Assembly (NCBI GenBank): GCA_029448655.1 | Contig: JACCLO010000014.1 | Span: forward strand, 1,240,001-1,304,000 | From: Wolfiporia cocos | Lineage: Eukaryota > Basidiomycota > Agaricomycetes > Polyporales > Phaeolaceae | Reading direction: 5' to 3' | DNA length: 64,000 nucleotides | Part shown: one piece after another, positions 44,802 to 56,171 of the stretch | Layout of the letters: each line of letters starts with the position of its first letter | How positions within the stretch are numbered: the stretch's first letter is position 1 | Made by a program: the position numbers and the translations under genes | Notes under the pieces: generated by a model | What the model saw: the letters and a program-made list of their open reading frames with translations, nothing else | The model's database searches: none | What the model was told of the DNA's origin: nothing

Positions 44802-47800
44802 ATGATTGTGCTAGCAGGGCCGCAAGTACCGCATCAACAGGTTCCTTTGTCCATGGCCAAGCTCATCATGTCCCGACACGTCAGTGACTTCTATAGTAGT
44901 GGTGATTGGCGCTGACGCGCTCCGTAAGCAGTCACAGCGGCGACCAATGCGTCTGCCTCGACGCACGCCGGGGATGCCCCGACCGACGCCACCATCACGA
45001 CTCGTAGAATCCGTATGACTATCTGCACCACACGCCCACGATGACTTCGCACGCACCTGTGACGACGTCATGACCCTTCACAATCTACGCGAAAATTGAT
45101 TTTCCTTCAAACTCGACCATACCCGGCCTCGCGTTCATTGGCTCTCTCGGGCTGCTGGGCGAGTGCGCGCACGCTTCGGACTTCACCTATTATTATGATT
45201 CTATTTGGACCTGGCTGATAGACAGTACTCGCCGGCTCGGAGCAATGCGAATCTCGGTGTTGAGTAGTAGGAGAGGGACACACTGCGTTTATCTTCTTTC
45301 ACCATACCGTACCTTTCCACACTTCTTTGCATTTTGCTTACTTAGTTTTGACAATACTTTACGATCTAGCTGCTATGCATACTATGCCCTTCGTACTGGA
45401 TGATGCATCGCGGACGTCTACAAACCAATGATATTATGCATCGTATCACGGTTACTGTGGGCTTGCGAAGTTCATGGTGAGAACCTTACAGCTGATACTG
45501 ATACGGGTTATCAGGGTCAAATAAATCGATTATGCCTTGATTGTCGTGTCGGACGTGGTGCCAAAGCTGCCTGATAATCGACAATTACTGCAGCGGCTAT
45601 CTGTTATCGCATCTACTGATCAACTCGCTGCGACGACAGTCAATGGGATGGGGCGCGAATACGTAGTTGCTCGGTCACTTACATCTGCAGATGTCGATAG
45701 CAATGCAACATATCGTCGACCGTCCATATTATCATCGGAATATCAAGCCATAAGTCTGTTTGCCATTAAAACCAAATCAAATAGTCAAGATCATTTGCTT
45801 GTGGGCGGGAAACAGTGTCGTTGCCGCGAGATGACAAATGTCGACACTGTCGGGGATCTCGGAGACATGCCCTTGCCAATTTCTAACTCTTATGGAAGAA
45901 TATGATTCAACGGTGAATGTATATCCTGCCGAACAAAATGCTCACATACCGGAATCATCAAATTACCTACAATACGTACAACCATCACGTACGTTGCCTA
46001 GATGTATCTGACTTCGTCAATAATTTGACAATATAGGCTTATGCTCAGCCTTCTGCTAGTAGGCTTAATGGGGCGCCCCGCATCGGCCGTCGAAGTACTT
46101 GAATTGAGAGGAGTCTCACCGGGATATCAACACTTCCCGACATAACACGGTTTGCATGACATTTCAAAACATCAAGGCACTGCTACCTTCCGCCAATTCA
46201 TCGGCTAGGTTCCAGAGACCGTAGCACCTGCGGAGAAAGCAATCTATGACCTCTGGCGGCGGCAATCATCACGGTCGGTAATTCACTATAGTGCTGGTGA
46301 AGTATCCGGATTGATGCATGGGATAGACCCCTATGTCCACTGTCGAACGGATCAAAGTGTCCAGCAGAGCATTGCGGCGTGTCTTCCACAGATTTTCTAT
46401 CTTGAACCGCGTTCGGCTCGGATCACACTGAGTTCACAGAATTACTCTGATTACCCTCTGTCGGACAATGAGATGGCCGAAACACAGCGCAGTCAGGCCT
46501 CGGACATCCTCATAGACTGACCAGTGCCTAGCGCTTGACGAATATCATCCATGTTCTGCGGGTTCTAGATGCGTGGCCGGTGCTTACTATCCAAATTAGG
46601 TTTTACCGCTTCCAATGCGCTTATAGCATGCGCCTCGCGCAGCGCTCTGTGGCCACACGGTAAGTCAACGAACATTCAACCGCACTTCGCGTTAGGATTT
46701 TCTGCTGCATGAGGCCCTATCATTCACGCATAAGGGCCAAGAGGACTAACGGGTACGATTGTAATTCATAAATTCATAGCGCACGGATCAAGCGCCTCTG
46801 GTGATGATTCTCATACAAATGATACGTACTTGTACGCATCAGGGATACTTCCATTCATAGAATCATAATTCATCGTGACAAGAATGCCCATATATCCATG
46901 TCAGCGGAAGCAAATTCTTCAGAATACAAGCGTAAGATGGCTGAGTGAAATTCCCCGAATTATGATCTTCACATAGCATGGCGACCAAGAAGAAAGCCAG
47001 CGGACATATGCAGTTGTTTCATAACACATGCGAAATCTTATGATGAGAATCCTTACTGGGGTGAGCTTCCGTTCCGTCTAAGGACCCTCGTGGTTTGTTC
47101 ACAGCCATGCACTGTATAGGCACCGTTCTATACAATAGCGACGGGCTACTACCGGGAAGCCATTAATATACCACCGTGGATCTCGGAAACTCCCTTGGCA
47201 TTGCGCGGGTATTCTAGCATGTTGTGCTCCCGTTTGCACAATGCGACGCACCTGCCGGTCGAAACATGTATGAGGCTATACGGTCTCACACGGAGAATTA
47301 CGTCAGTCTAGCAGGCTTGAACGCATTGCGAACCGATAGACGTTGGGGCAGATGCAATTTTTGACAGCGGATACACTGGCTCGAGCTCACAGACATCTTT
47401 GACCAGATGCTGCACTTATTGTGCGCCACGTTGCTTTAAGTCATCCCAAGATGCAAAGCTTGCAATCGAGTATGCCATATTATTTCATCGTTCTCATGGG
47501 CACATCCAACAGAAGTCACACTGAGAAATTGTGAAACACTCAAGTGGCCCTGTGGTTTGCCCCACCGTCGAAGTTTCTTGTCGCTCACCCATCTGCAACG
47601 GCTGCAGCACATATGTGCAGTTAGCCAACTGAAATTTTCGTTTTCTTTCTCAGAGATTCTTCTGCGAGCCGCCCTTTCAATTTCATATTTGATAGCTGTC
47701 GTCTTGTCAGCTCTCGGAATATGACAAGTGATTGTTGCAACAATTTCGCTGACAAGCTTTGATGAGCTCAGTTGCTGTGCTTCGCGTCTTCAAGTAGAAG

Positions 47801-48024
47801 GCGCAAGGCTACTATGGCTTCAATAAGTGAGCACGGTAGTATGTACACCACTACGGGCGCCTAGATGAAGAGCGAGATCGGGCGCCTATCAGCTGGTATA
47901 TTCTAGCAGCTTCTACTTCAACGAGTAGCTTTTATTTCGCGATGTCTCTCATATTGACTTACCAACGTCTACCGCTCTTCCTAGATCTTGTCCTACGTGC
48001 TGTTGAACCTTCGTGGTCGCTACT
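44802..48024. other. Long gene-poor AT-rich spacer
   Basis: More than 3 kb with no recognisable gene. A 122-codon frame at 45537-45905 has no family resemblance and begins at a non-ATG codon. Nothing repeat-like was found by eye. Confidence 0.45.
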
Positions 48025-49386
48025 ATGGCTGCTAACAGGTCGATTATGTATTTCGACATTACGATTGGCGGTAAACCCGCCGGACGCATCGTGATGCAGC
48101 TGTACGATGATATAGTACCCAAGACGGCAGAGAATTTCCGGGCACTCTGTACAGGAGAGAGAGGGGAAGGCAAATCTGGCAAGCCTCTCTGGTACAAAGG
48201 CTGCACGTTCCACCGTGTTATCAAAGGGTACGCAGTGGCAGTAGTGCGTTACGTCTCATTTAGTTAGTCTGATTTTGTGTAGGTTCATGATCCAAGGCGG
48301 AGACTTCACTGCTGGTAACGGTACCGGTGGCGAGTCGATCTATGGGGAGAAATTTGAGGACGAGAATTTCGAGGCCAAGCATTCGAAACGCTTCCTTTTG
48401 TCGATGGTGTGTTCTGCATATGCTTTCATGATCCTGTCAATGACGCCTATTTTCTCTCTAGGCAAACGCAGGCCCTGGGACTAACGGCTCTCAATTCTTC
48501 ATCACCTGTAACTCGACTCCCCATCTCGACGGGAAGCATGTGGTATTCGGCGAGGTGATACGCGGCAAGTCTGTCGTCCGAGCCATCGAGAACACGCCTA
48601 CCTCCTCTGGAGACGTTCCAAACGCGCCATGCGTCATCGCAGAGTGTGGCCAGCTGACAGCTGAAGATCCGTCCTTGACGGAGGACAACGCTGCAGCCGG
48701 CGTCGACCCGTACGAGGATTATCCAGAGGATCAGGGCCCTATAGACGACCAAGATGTGACAGACAAGCCTGAGACAGCGCTCAAAGTAGCGCGCGAAGTG
48801 AGAGAACTGGGTAACAAATTATTTAAGGAGGGTAAAACCGAAGAAGCGCTAGCAAAATACCAGAGTATGTTTAAATCAGTCTATCTGAAATTATGTCTAA
48901 ATGCCGGTTTGGCCCGCCTGCTCCCGCAGAAGCGATACGGTACCTTGATGTGCATCCGGTTCTGCCTGACGACGCACCGCCCGAGCTTAGAGATTCCTGT
49001 GACACGCTGCTTACGCCGCTTCTGCTGAACTCCGCCTTGGCTGCTCTACGCGCCGGTGGCGGTGATAATGCCGGCATCGCGTTACGTGCAACAGATCGCG
49101 CCCTGGAGATGCAACTGAGCGATGCAGACAAAGGTAGTTGAGCGCTAGATGTCACAATCATACGCTATGCTAATCTTGCAATTCTGTAACAGCGAAGGCG
49201 TTGTACCGCCGCGGACTTGCAAATGTGGTCCTCAAGGACGATGACAATGCCGAGCAGGACTTTGTTGCCGCCCACGAGCTCGTCAAAGATGACAAGGCGA
49301 TCATCAACGAACTCGAAAAGGTCCGGCAGAGGAAAAAGGAGAAGAAAGAAAAAGAGCGCAAGGCGTTCAAAAAATTGTTTGCGTAG
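48025..49386 (+). CDS. CPR6: Cyclophilin-40 / CPR6-like peptidyl-prolyl isomerase with TPR domain
   Basis: Predicted 375 residues from exons 48025-48227, 48283-48406, 48462-48864, 48930-49133 and 49193-49386; the frame is continuous. Residues 1-170 form a cyclophilin domain: [35 protein letters not shown] with the catalytic Arg-Phe, SQFFITC, and [13 protein letters not shown] linker follows, then TPR repeats ([41 protein letters not shown]) and a basic C-terminal tail. This is the architecture and length (about 370) of the Hsp90 co-chaperone Cpr6/Cyp40, a cytosolic prolyl isomerase that binds the Hsp90 MEEVD tail through its TPR clamp. ATG 48025 was chosen over an upstream GTG. Confidence 0.96.
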
Positions 49387-51108
49387 TATCGACGGGCATG
49401 GGCTTGTAAGGTCACGAGTGAAGTAAACATTGTATTCTGTGCTGAGTAATTGGACAGTAAGCATTTCTGCGCGTCTGCAGCCAAGCGGGCGGTAGCAAAC
49501 GGCTACTCTGATGAATGATGGAAAGGCTATACGCGAAGGACCACGCGGACTTGGACCCATGCGGTGCATGAGGTGTGGGGCCGGATATCAGCTGTCGCCC
49601 AGTCTCTGGACACTCCACCGCCGACTCATGAATCATGCTATACAGACCGGCGGCGCCCTGACCTGGAGACAATGTCCGAGGCACCGATGTCGATGATATC
49701 GTTTAGGCTGATCCGAGCAGATCACGGCCTAACCGATCGTTACTCTCGGATCAAGTGCCGTTCGTTTTACTTCGACCGTAGTCGTTGGTGCGAATACATG
49801 CTTACGTGTTGCTGACTTTCTGCAGTAGCTGAGATACGCGGGCTATAATTCTGAGGGCTGCTGCTCCGACACCGCTCGGTTCGGGTAACTCACTGTCTCC
49901 AGCCCATGGCCTTGCCTGTTCGCACCAGCGTGGGTACACGGCGAGGTAACTTCCGGCTACGCAACCAGCCACTGAGTCTGTCGGTCAGCCCCTATGGTTC
50001 CAGTTGTTTCACCGCTTGGATGTCGTGACGCCGATGGACCTTGTGACACTGGCGCATTACAAGCGCTGGTTTCCGCTACAGGATACTACGTGCCAGTGTT
50101 TCAAAGTCCGCGACAGATGTTAGTCCCTACTGAGCGCGACTAGCACAGTTCAGTCTCTCTGGGATGTAATGGCTTGAACTGCGCGTCTCTGGAGCCTGGA
50201 TAACTCAACTGCGCGGTTTGCACTCTCGTACGAAATTTTTCGCGGAAACCTATCAAAGCGAAGCGGATCGTTTCAACCGAGTCATTGTCTCTGCGAGCTA
50301 ATTGCAGGATCAGGAAGCGGGTTTGTTAGCTATCTACGCCGCTCCCGCTCTTGTTTTGCTGGGATACTCTCGGAACAATCAGGTACGCTCCTCTCAAGCT
50401 GTCTCATTTGACGAGATTCCGGTATTGTCGGACTGTGCTCCGACGGGAATCTGCTCGATCGCTACCTACCAATGCCCGCCTGACATCAGTGTAAGGCGGC
50501 TTTTGAGGCTACCATACCTTCATGAGTCGAACGCTTCTGAGATACACTCCCGTGAAACGTTCTGAAAGATCGCCTCATCGCGGGAGGATCGTGATAATCT
50601 TCGGCCAGAATGATGGAGATAAATCTCAGCTTAATGACGTGTCGCAACTTCTGTGTACAATGGGCGGGCTGTCAAGCTTCGGTGGCCTTCGGACTGTCTT
50701 CAGGACACTTTGACATCTTCACAGCTTCAAAGTTAGTACGCATCTTGCGCACATGCGCTGTCTCAGCGTGTAACAAGCGAACAGGTTTATTGATTTGATA
50801 TCCATCGATTTTATCTCCAGCCTCTTCCGCAGGCCTGGCGCCATGTGCATTCACAGCTATACACCGGAAACTCTTTCCCAAACAGAATTATAACCAATGT
50901 AGTTTGGGCCTCCTCATTGTGGCTGTACGAACGATTGTGTTCCAGATATCCTGTTTGATCCTCACGTCCCAGCACGATGGGGTGAATCGCATACATGGAC
51001 GCCGGTTGACCGGTATAAAGGCTTCCGAGGAAGAATCTTACGCCCATTGTTCCATTCTGGCTTTCGTGACTGCATAGAATACACACCATTTCCACGGTTG
51101 AGGTTATT
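49387..51108. other. Gene-poor spacer
   Basis: No credible gene. The final 150 bp form the upstream region of the Zn2Cys6 mini-gene. Confidence 0.45.
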
Positions 51109-51481
51109 ATGAGCACACAGGTATGATAGCCAACATTGTCCCCAGCTAATAAGGACATTACTGACAGTATCTTATAGGCAGAATCCAGTTATAATAACAA
51201 CCGGAACTCAGATTCTGACGATGACTACCAAATGCCCAGGACACCACGCCGCACACCTATGGCATGCCAGTTCTGTAGAGGTAACGATCGCTTCCTAGTA
51301 TTCATGCGGATAATACCTGACAGACCATACACTAGGCCGTAAATTAAAATGTGATGGTCGCCAAACGTGCGCCAACTGCCAGCGACGTGGCATCGCCTGC
51401 ACATACGTACCCGTGTAGGTTTTTCAGTGGCGTGTGCATAATGTTGCAGCTGACGTCGACTTCAGCGCCGCGCAGAAGTGA
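51109..51481 (+). CDS. Small Zn2Cys6 protein, copy 1
   Basis: Predicted 69 residues from exons 51109-51120 (12 nt), 51178-51280, 51336-51414 and 51466-51481. It begins MSTQ, followed by a Ser/Asp/Asn-rich segment, PRRTPMACQFC, and a complete binuclear zinc cluster (C-x2-C-x6-C-x5-C-x2-C-x6-C; RKLKCDG, CANCQRRGIACTY), ending AAQK. The cluster is the DNA-binding domain of fungal Gal4-type regulators, but no regulatory or activation domain follows. If the last intron is not removed, the frame stops immediately after YVPV, giving a similar short product. It could act as a competitor of full-length regulators; this is inference. Paralogue at 58623-58998. Confidence 0.75.
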
Positions 51482-52807
51482 CATCATGTAGGTCTCCTTT
51501 TTTCGCATAATCTCACAAGTCTAATTCGCAGATAATCCCAATTAGAAGCGTGCATTCAGCCTGCCTTCAATCATGTTGGATTCGTCATCGCCATAGCGCT
51601 CTCATCGGTTTACATGGTACGACAATATGATAGCCCACATCCATATCCAATCGTATCTACTCGCCATCTTCCAATTAATACACGTAATGCTTTCGACTCT
51701 CTTCTAATCGCAGGAAACAAACGCCATATCGTTGAATGACGATCCGTGTACTGTACATGACTTTCTATATTTATTAGCTTGGTCTCGGGTCTATGCCTCG
51801 GTAATTTAAAGTCTGCACGAAGCACTCATTGACATTAGAGGTGTTTTTCTAACGATAATTATGACTGTGGTGCCGATTTTTGAGCTCCACTACCAGATTT
51901 TTGAGATGGAGTGGGTGGGGCGTAGTCTTTGACCTTTGCGACGCGTACTAGTAACTGTATCCAACTACTGTTAACTCGCATCAGATGTACGAAAACATAC
52001 GCCGAAAGCATAGCCAACAACGATGGCGACAGACCCTGCCTATAAACACGCTAGTTAGCGTGTTACCATGCATGTTGCCTAGATTAACACTGCATGTGGG
52101 GTATTGATGATGTCACACTCCACAGCTCCTCGTTGTTACAATTCTTGCACCACCTCGGAAAAAGCCGAGTCATAATTATCGTTAGTAAAACACCTCTATT
52201 CACAAGCTGTGAGGCAAGGTAACCGTACGAAGAGACGCCCGCAGGCACTTCATCAACCATCAAGTGGTCTGCATCCTCACATAATCGATGGGAGGTGCTA
52301 CTCACAAACATATTCCTCTGTCTCCCGGGCCTTCAACGTTCAACATTGGCGATATCTTCTTGCACATCTAGCCAACTGAACTCATCGAATGAAGACTCAC
52401 AGTTGTACTAAAGTGGATCCGAGTGACTCGCTATCTAAGTGATAGCCGATGAGTGGTGTCCAACATACTGCCAGTGACATCTTCATGGACAATGGCTGAT
52501 CTCCTGGCCCACTTTACGCTACAGGCATGTGGAGCACGCTTCTGCTAAATAATATATATTCATCAAAGTTGAGTAACAGATTGAAACAGCCGGCATCTGC
52601 TGTGTTTTAAATCGGATCACATGAAACAGGCGTACTCAATACTGTGCATAGAACAGCGGACATCACAATATTGGCTTCTAGGGTACAATAGCCGAGGATC
52701 GGCGGACAGATACTACAAAAGTCAGAATCATGGATTATACCCGCTCACCTGACACCCCTATTCTGTCTGAGTCAGCAGCAGGTACATCCCGATGTTAAAC
52801 TCTAGCC
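51482..52807. other. Spacer holding a MITE
   Basis: No gene. Contains the 359-bp element at 51838-52196. The retrotransposon begins at its right end. Confidence 0.5.
51838..52196. mobile_element. 359-bp MITE with TA target duplication
   Basis: Ends read gaggtgttttNctaacgataattatgact in both arms (left 51838-51867, right as reverse complement up to 52196) with one mismatch. Flanked by TA on both sides (51836-51837 and 52197-52198). No coding frame. Fits a non-autonomous Tc1/mariner-like element; ends differ from those of the 23837-24053 element. Confidence 0.7.
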
Positions 52808-52985
52808 ATTAGTGGCGGGGCCGGCAGATCCCTCGCGCAGCCGGGAGAGGCCGGCCCCAACGTCCGAGCGAGCAAGCAAATTTCACCGCGCGCTTATGCG
52901 CGCTCGCCCCTTGCTTCCTTCGCCCTTCTGCGTGTCGCTTACCAGCCCGCTGCCGCTGCCTTTAGCGACGCCGCCGTCCCGTTTC
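52808..52985 (+). repeat. Split direct repeat A1
   Basis: 178 bp starting attagtggcggggcc, identical to A2 at 57536-57713. It forms the 5' end of the retrotransposon and probably part of its promoter. Confidence 0.85.
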
Positions 52986-53014
52986 CTTCCTGCTTCGATT
53001 CCCTTTTGACTCAC

Positions 53015-54503
53015 ATGCAAGACCCGCCCGCTCCGCCTCTCCCGCCGCGGCATCTGCGAATCCATCTCGCGGCAGACCACGACGCACCCCCAGGCGGCTC
53101 AGCTGTCGCGCACGTCCCGCACCGCGAGACCTCCAACGGGAGCCTCCCGGCGCCCCGCGTGCCAGAAGCGCCCTTACCGCCGCCTCCCAGCCCGGCGCGC
53201 CCGGGTGGAGGCGCGGCGGCCCCACCCGCGGTTGCCCCACCGGCACCTGCTGCCCCGGCCGCTGCCCCGCGCCCTGCCGTGCCCGCGCACCCGCGCGGCG
53301 AACCCCCCGTGCCTGCCATCAGCCCGAGCGCACCACCTGTCGTGGCCTTGTTCGAATCGCCGGAGGATTTGGCGGCCGCGCGCGCGGCCGCGGCTCTGGC
53401 TGGCGGCGACGATGGCAAGGTTACCCCCATTCCGCCCATAAAGAAAGGCTACAAGGGCAGCCCCCTCGAGCTCGGTAGGTGCCCGTTTCCTGCATCCGGG
53501 ATGAACCCCGCTCCTCTCGTCGCTTGCGCCCTGCATTCCCGTTACTCGTTTCCCGCCATGGGCCTCCCGTGCCTGTGTGCCCGGCGGTGCCGGTGCATCT
53601 TCCTTCCCGTTACCATTGGGCTCGCAGGCGTGGCACGCCTGGCCCCTCTCTGTCCTACTGTTTGCGCGGCGCGCCCTTCCCGCCTCTGCTTCAGTGCGCT
53701 GATGGCGTTCACCCGTAGCGCCGCCACCGAAGGTCATACGCGCCATCCAGAAGTGGGAGTATGTCCCCTACAACTCCCTCTCTGTCGGGGCCCGTCGCGC
53801 GGCAATCTCCGGCGACGAGACCCTGGTCTTCACGTCGCAGGGTGGCCTGGCGGCAAAAGGTCTTGACCGCACGGGGGAACGATCCCTCTCCTTCCTGGAG
53901 TGGTCAGCGGCTGCCTCCACCATGGAGCGGCTCATGCGCCAATATCGGGGCGATGATCGCGCTGATGCCCTGGCAGCACACCACAAGATTGTTGCGGGCC
54001 TCGCCCTGCGCCACGGCTGGGCAGTGGCTATGACTTATGACATCGAGCAGCGCGAGCTGGTCATAGCCAACCCCATGATCGATATCTCCACCCTTGACGG
54101 TGCGGCACTCATGGTTATCACCACATCAATTCGGTCGGACCTCTTCGCCCCCCAGGCCGCTCCCACAGCAGTGCGCCGCTCCCGAGGTGCTGATGACGCC
54201 CCTGTGGCCCCGCCGGCCAAGCTACCTAGGCTGTCAACCTGTTGCTTTCGCTGCGGAGCAACCGGCCACCTTCCACAGGGCTGCACTGCCACCGCGACCA
54301 TCACCGGGCGCCCCGTTGCGGCCCTCGACTCATCTGCCCGCAGCCCCCATGCTTTGCTGGCCCCCGATGGCCACAAGCAGTTTTGCTTCACATTCGCTCG
54401 CAAATCCTACTGCCCACATGCAGCCAGCTGCCCGTATTTCCATGGCTGCTCCCTGTGCGGCAGATCCGAGCATGGTGCTGGCGGGTGCTCCTCACGCAAG
54501 TAG
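53015..54503 (+). CDS. Gag-like protein of the Ngaro-like element
   Basis: Predicted 414 residues from exons 53015-53474 and 53719-54503 (244-nt GT..AG intron, phase 1). Without splicing the frame is lost, and only the joined reading gives one product. The N-terminal 130 residues are Pro/Ala-rich; the middle has WEYVPYNSLSVG and a helical segment. The C-terminus carries zinc knuckles: CFRCGATGHLPQGC (C-x2-C-x4-H-x4-C), then further Cys/His-rich groups (CPYFHGCSLC). It would coat the element's RNA. It overlaps the start of the RT frame by about 30 bp. Confidence 0.65.
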
Positions 54504-56169
54504 TGACCCGCGCAGGGTTGTCACCCCCCTGGATGTTGGGGGCCTCGAAAATGTGCTCCGCCAGCATAGCATCCTTAAAAAATGGCAGCACGTCATTGAC
54601 GGTCTTCGTCATGGCTTTGACATGGGGGCCACGGCCCCCATCGAGCGTACCTTAATATTTGATAATCATTCCTCGGTCAACCTGTGCCCCTCCTTCATTG
54701 ACCAATATATTGCCGATGAACAGGCTGCTGGCCGTTATTCTGCTGCATTTGCGCCGTCGGACCTTGAGGCTTGCATTGGCCCATTCCGCACCTCACCGCT
54801 GGGGCTTGTGCCGAAGCCGCATTCAGACAAGCTTCGCATGGTTCAGGACCTGTCCTACCCGCGTAACGACCCTTCCATCCCTTCTGTGAATGCAGGCATC
54901 TCCTCTGATGACTTTCCCACTGAGTGGGGGACGTTCGATGACACCTCCGCACTCCTTCTCTCCCTTCCCTCGGGCTGCCTTGCGGCCACTTTTGACATTT
55001 CCGCTGCTTACCGCATTACCCCTGTACAGCCCACTCAACAGCGCGCCTTTTGCGTTGCATGGCGCGGCAAGGTCTATGTCGACTTTGCTGCTGCCTTCGG
55101 GTGTGCTTCCAGTGCCGGTGTGTTTGGCTCCATCGCCGACATGCTCGTTGCGATTTATCAGGTGCACGGATTTGGCCCACTCCGAAAGTGGGTCGACGAT
55201 TTCCTCGTCATCCGCTTGCCAGGTCAGTCTTGGTGCGAGGCCGACTTTGTTGCACTGACCGCGCGGTTCGGCGTTCCGTGGAATGTGCCCAAAACCCGCC
55301 CGCTTGCTGCGGTGCAGCGCTACATTGGTTTCGACTGGAACCTCGCACAAAAATCTGTGGCTTTTCCATCCGACAAGCTCACTTCATTGCTGCAGCTGGT
55401 CAAGAATTGGCATGCGCCGCGGGCTCGCTTTGCTGCCAAGGATGCTGCTGCCCTGCATGGCAAACTCGTTCATGCCAGCTGCATTTTCCCTCTCATTCGC
55501 CCCTTTCTCCCATCCATCTCCCGCTTTTCCGAGTCTTTCATCTCGTCGCGGGCGCGGCGTTTTCCACCCGCTTCCCTCCTAGCCGACTTGAACTGGGTTG
55601 CCGACCTCTTGCCGTTGCTTCCCAACAGCTTACCTCTGGCCAGCCCCACACCATACGACATCGGCTGGTGGGGCGACGCCTCTACCTCCTTTGGAATCGG
55701 GGTGGTAGTGGGTCCATGTTACGCAGTGTGGCGTTTCGCTCCCGGTGTTGTGGTTGGTCCGCGGAGCGGGCTCGACATCGGCTGGGCGGAGGCTGTCGCT
55801 GTCGAGCTGGGCCTGCGTGTGGCGCTGCAGGAAGGCCTGCTCAACGGCCTGCCGGCCTGCGCATCGCGTTTCCTCGTGCGTTCGGACAACTCCGGTGTGG
55901 TTGCGGTTGTAAACAAGGGCCGTTCACGTGGGCGGACGACCAACGCTGTGCTGCAGCGCATCTACGCTTTGCTGGCCCCACGGGGTTTTGCGCTGCAGGC
56001 AGAGTACGTTCCCAGCCGCGAGAACGTCACCGACTCTCTCTCGCGGGGCGACGTCAAGTCTTTCCTCGCTGGCTTCCCCATGGCTTCACGCCAAGTAGAC
56101 TTGCCCCTCCCTTCGCCCCTTGGCTGTCTACTGGTCTGCGTGTCTTCGTCTCCACCGGCTTCCGCGTAG
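54472..56169 (+). CDS. Reverse transcriptase-RNase H of the Ngaro-like element
   Basis: About 565 residues from the ATG at 54472; the frame is open further upstream but there overlaps gag. Reverse transcriptase motifs in order: GLVPKPHSDKLRMVQDLSYP (finger), FDISAAYR (catalytic Asp of motif A), KWVDDFLV (VDD of motif C), GFDWNLAQKSV. The RNase H part follows: WWGDAST, WAEAVAVELG, RSDNSGVV, and EYVPSRENVTDSLSRG. These are the forms seen in DIRS-order elements. It copies element RNA to DNA in the cytoplasm or nucleus. The frame is intact. Confidence 0.9.
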   Translation: MVLAGAPHASSDPRRVVTPLDVGGLENVLRQHSILKKWQHVIDGLRHGFDMGATAPIERTLIFDNHSSVNLCPSFIDQYIADEQAAGRYSAAFAPSDLEACIGPFRTSPLGLVPKPHSDKLRMVQDLSYPRNDPSIPSVNAGISSDDFPTEWGTFDDTSALLLSLPSGCLAATFDISAAYRITPVQPTQQRAFCVAWRGKVYVDFAAAFGCASSAGVFGSIADMLVAIYQVHGFGPLRKWVDDFLVIRLPGQSWCEADFVALTARFGVPWNVPKTRPLAAVQRYIGFDWNLAQKSVAFPSDKLTSLLQLVKNWHAPRARFAAKDAAALHGKLVHASCIFPLIRPFLPSISRFSESFISSRARRFPPASLLADLNWVADLLPLLPNSLPLASPTPYDIGWWGDASTSFGIGVVVGPCYAVWRFAPGVVVGPRSGLDIGWAEAVAVELGLRVALQEGLLNGLPACASRFLVRSDNSGVVAVVNKGRSRGRTTNAVLQRIYALLAPRGFALQAEYVPSRENVTDSLSRGDVKSFLAGFPMASRQVDLPLPSPLGCLLVCVSSSPPASA

Positions 56170-56171
56170 TA

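Noticed and set aside
45537..45905. 122-codon plus-strand frame
   Set aside because: Non-ATG start, no domain, and located in a long AT-rich gene-poor stretch.
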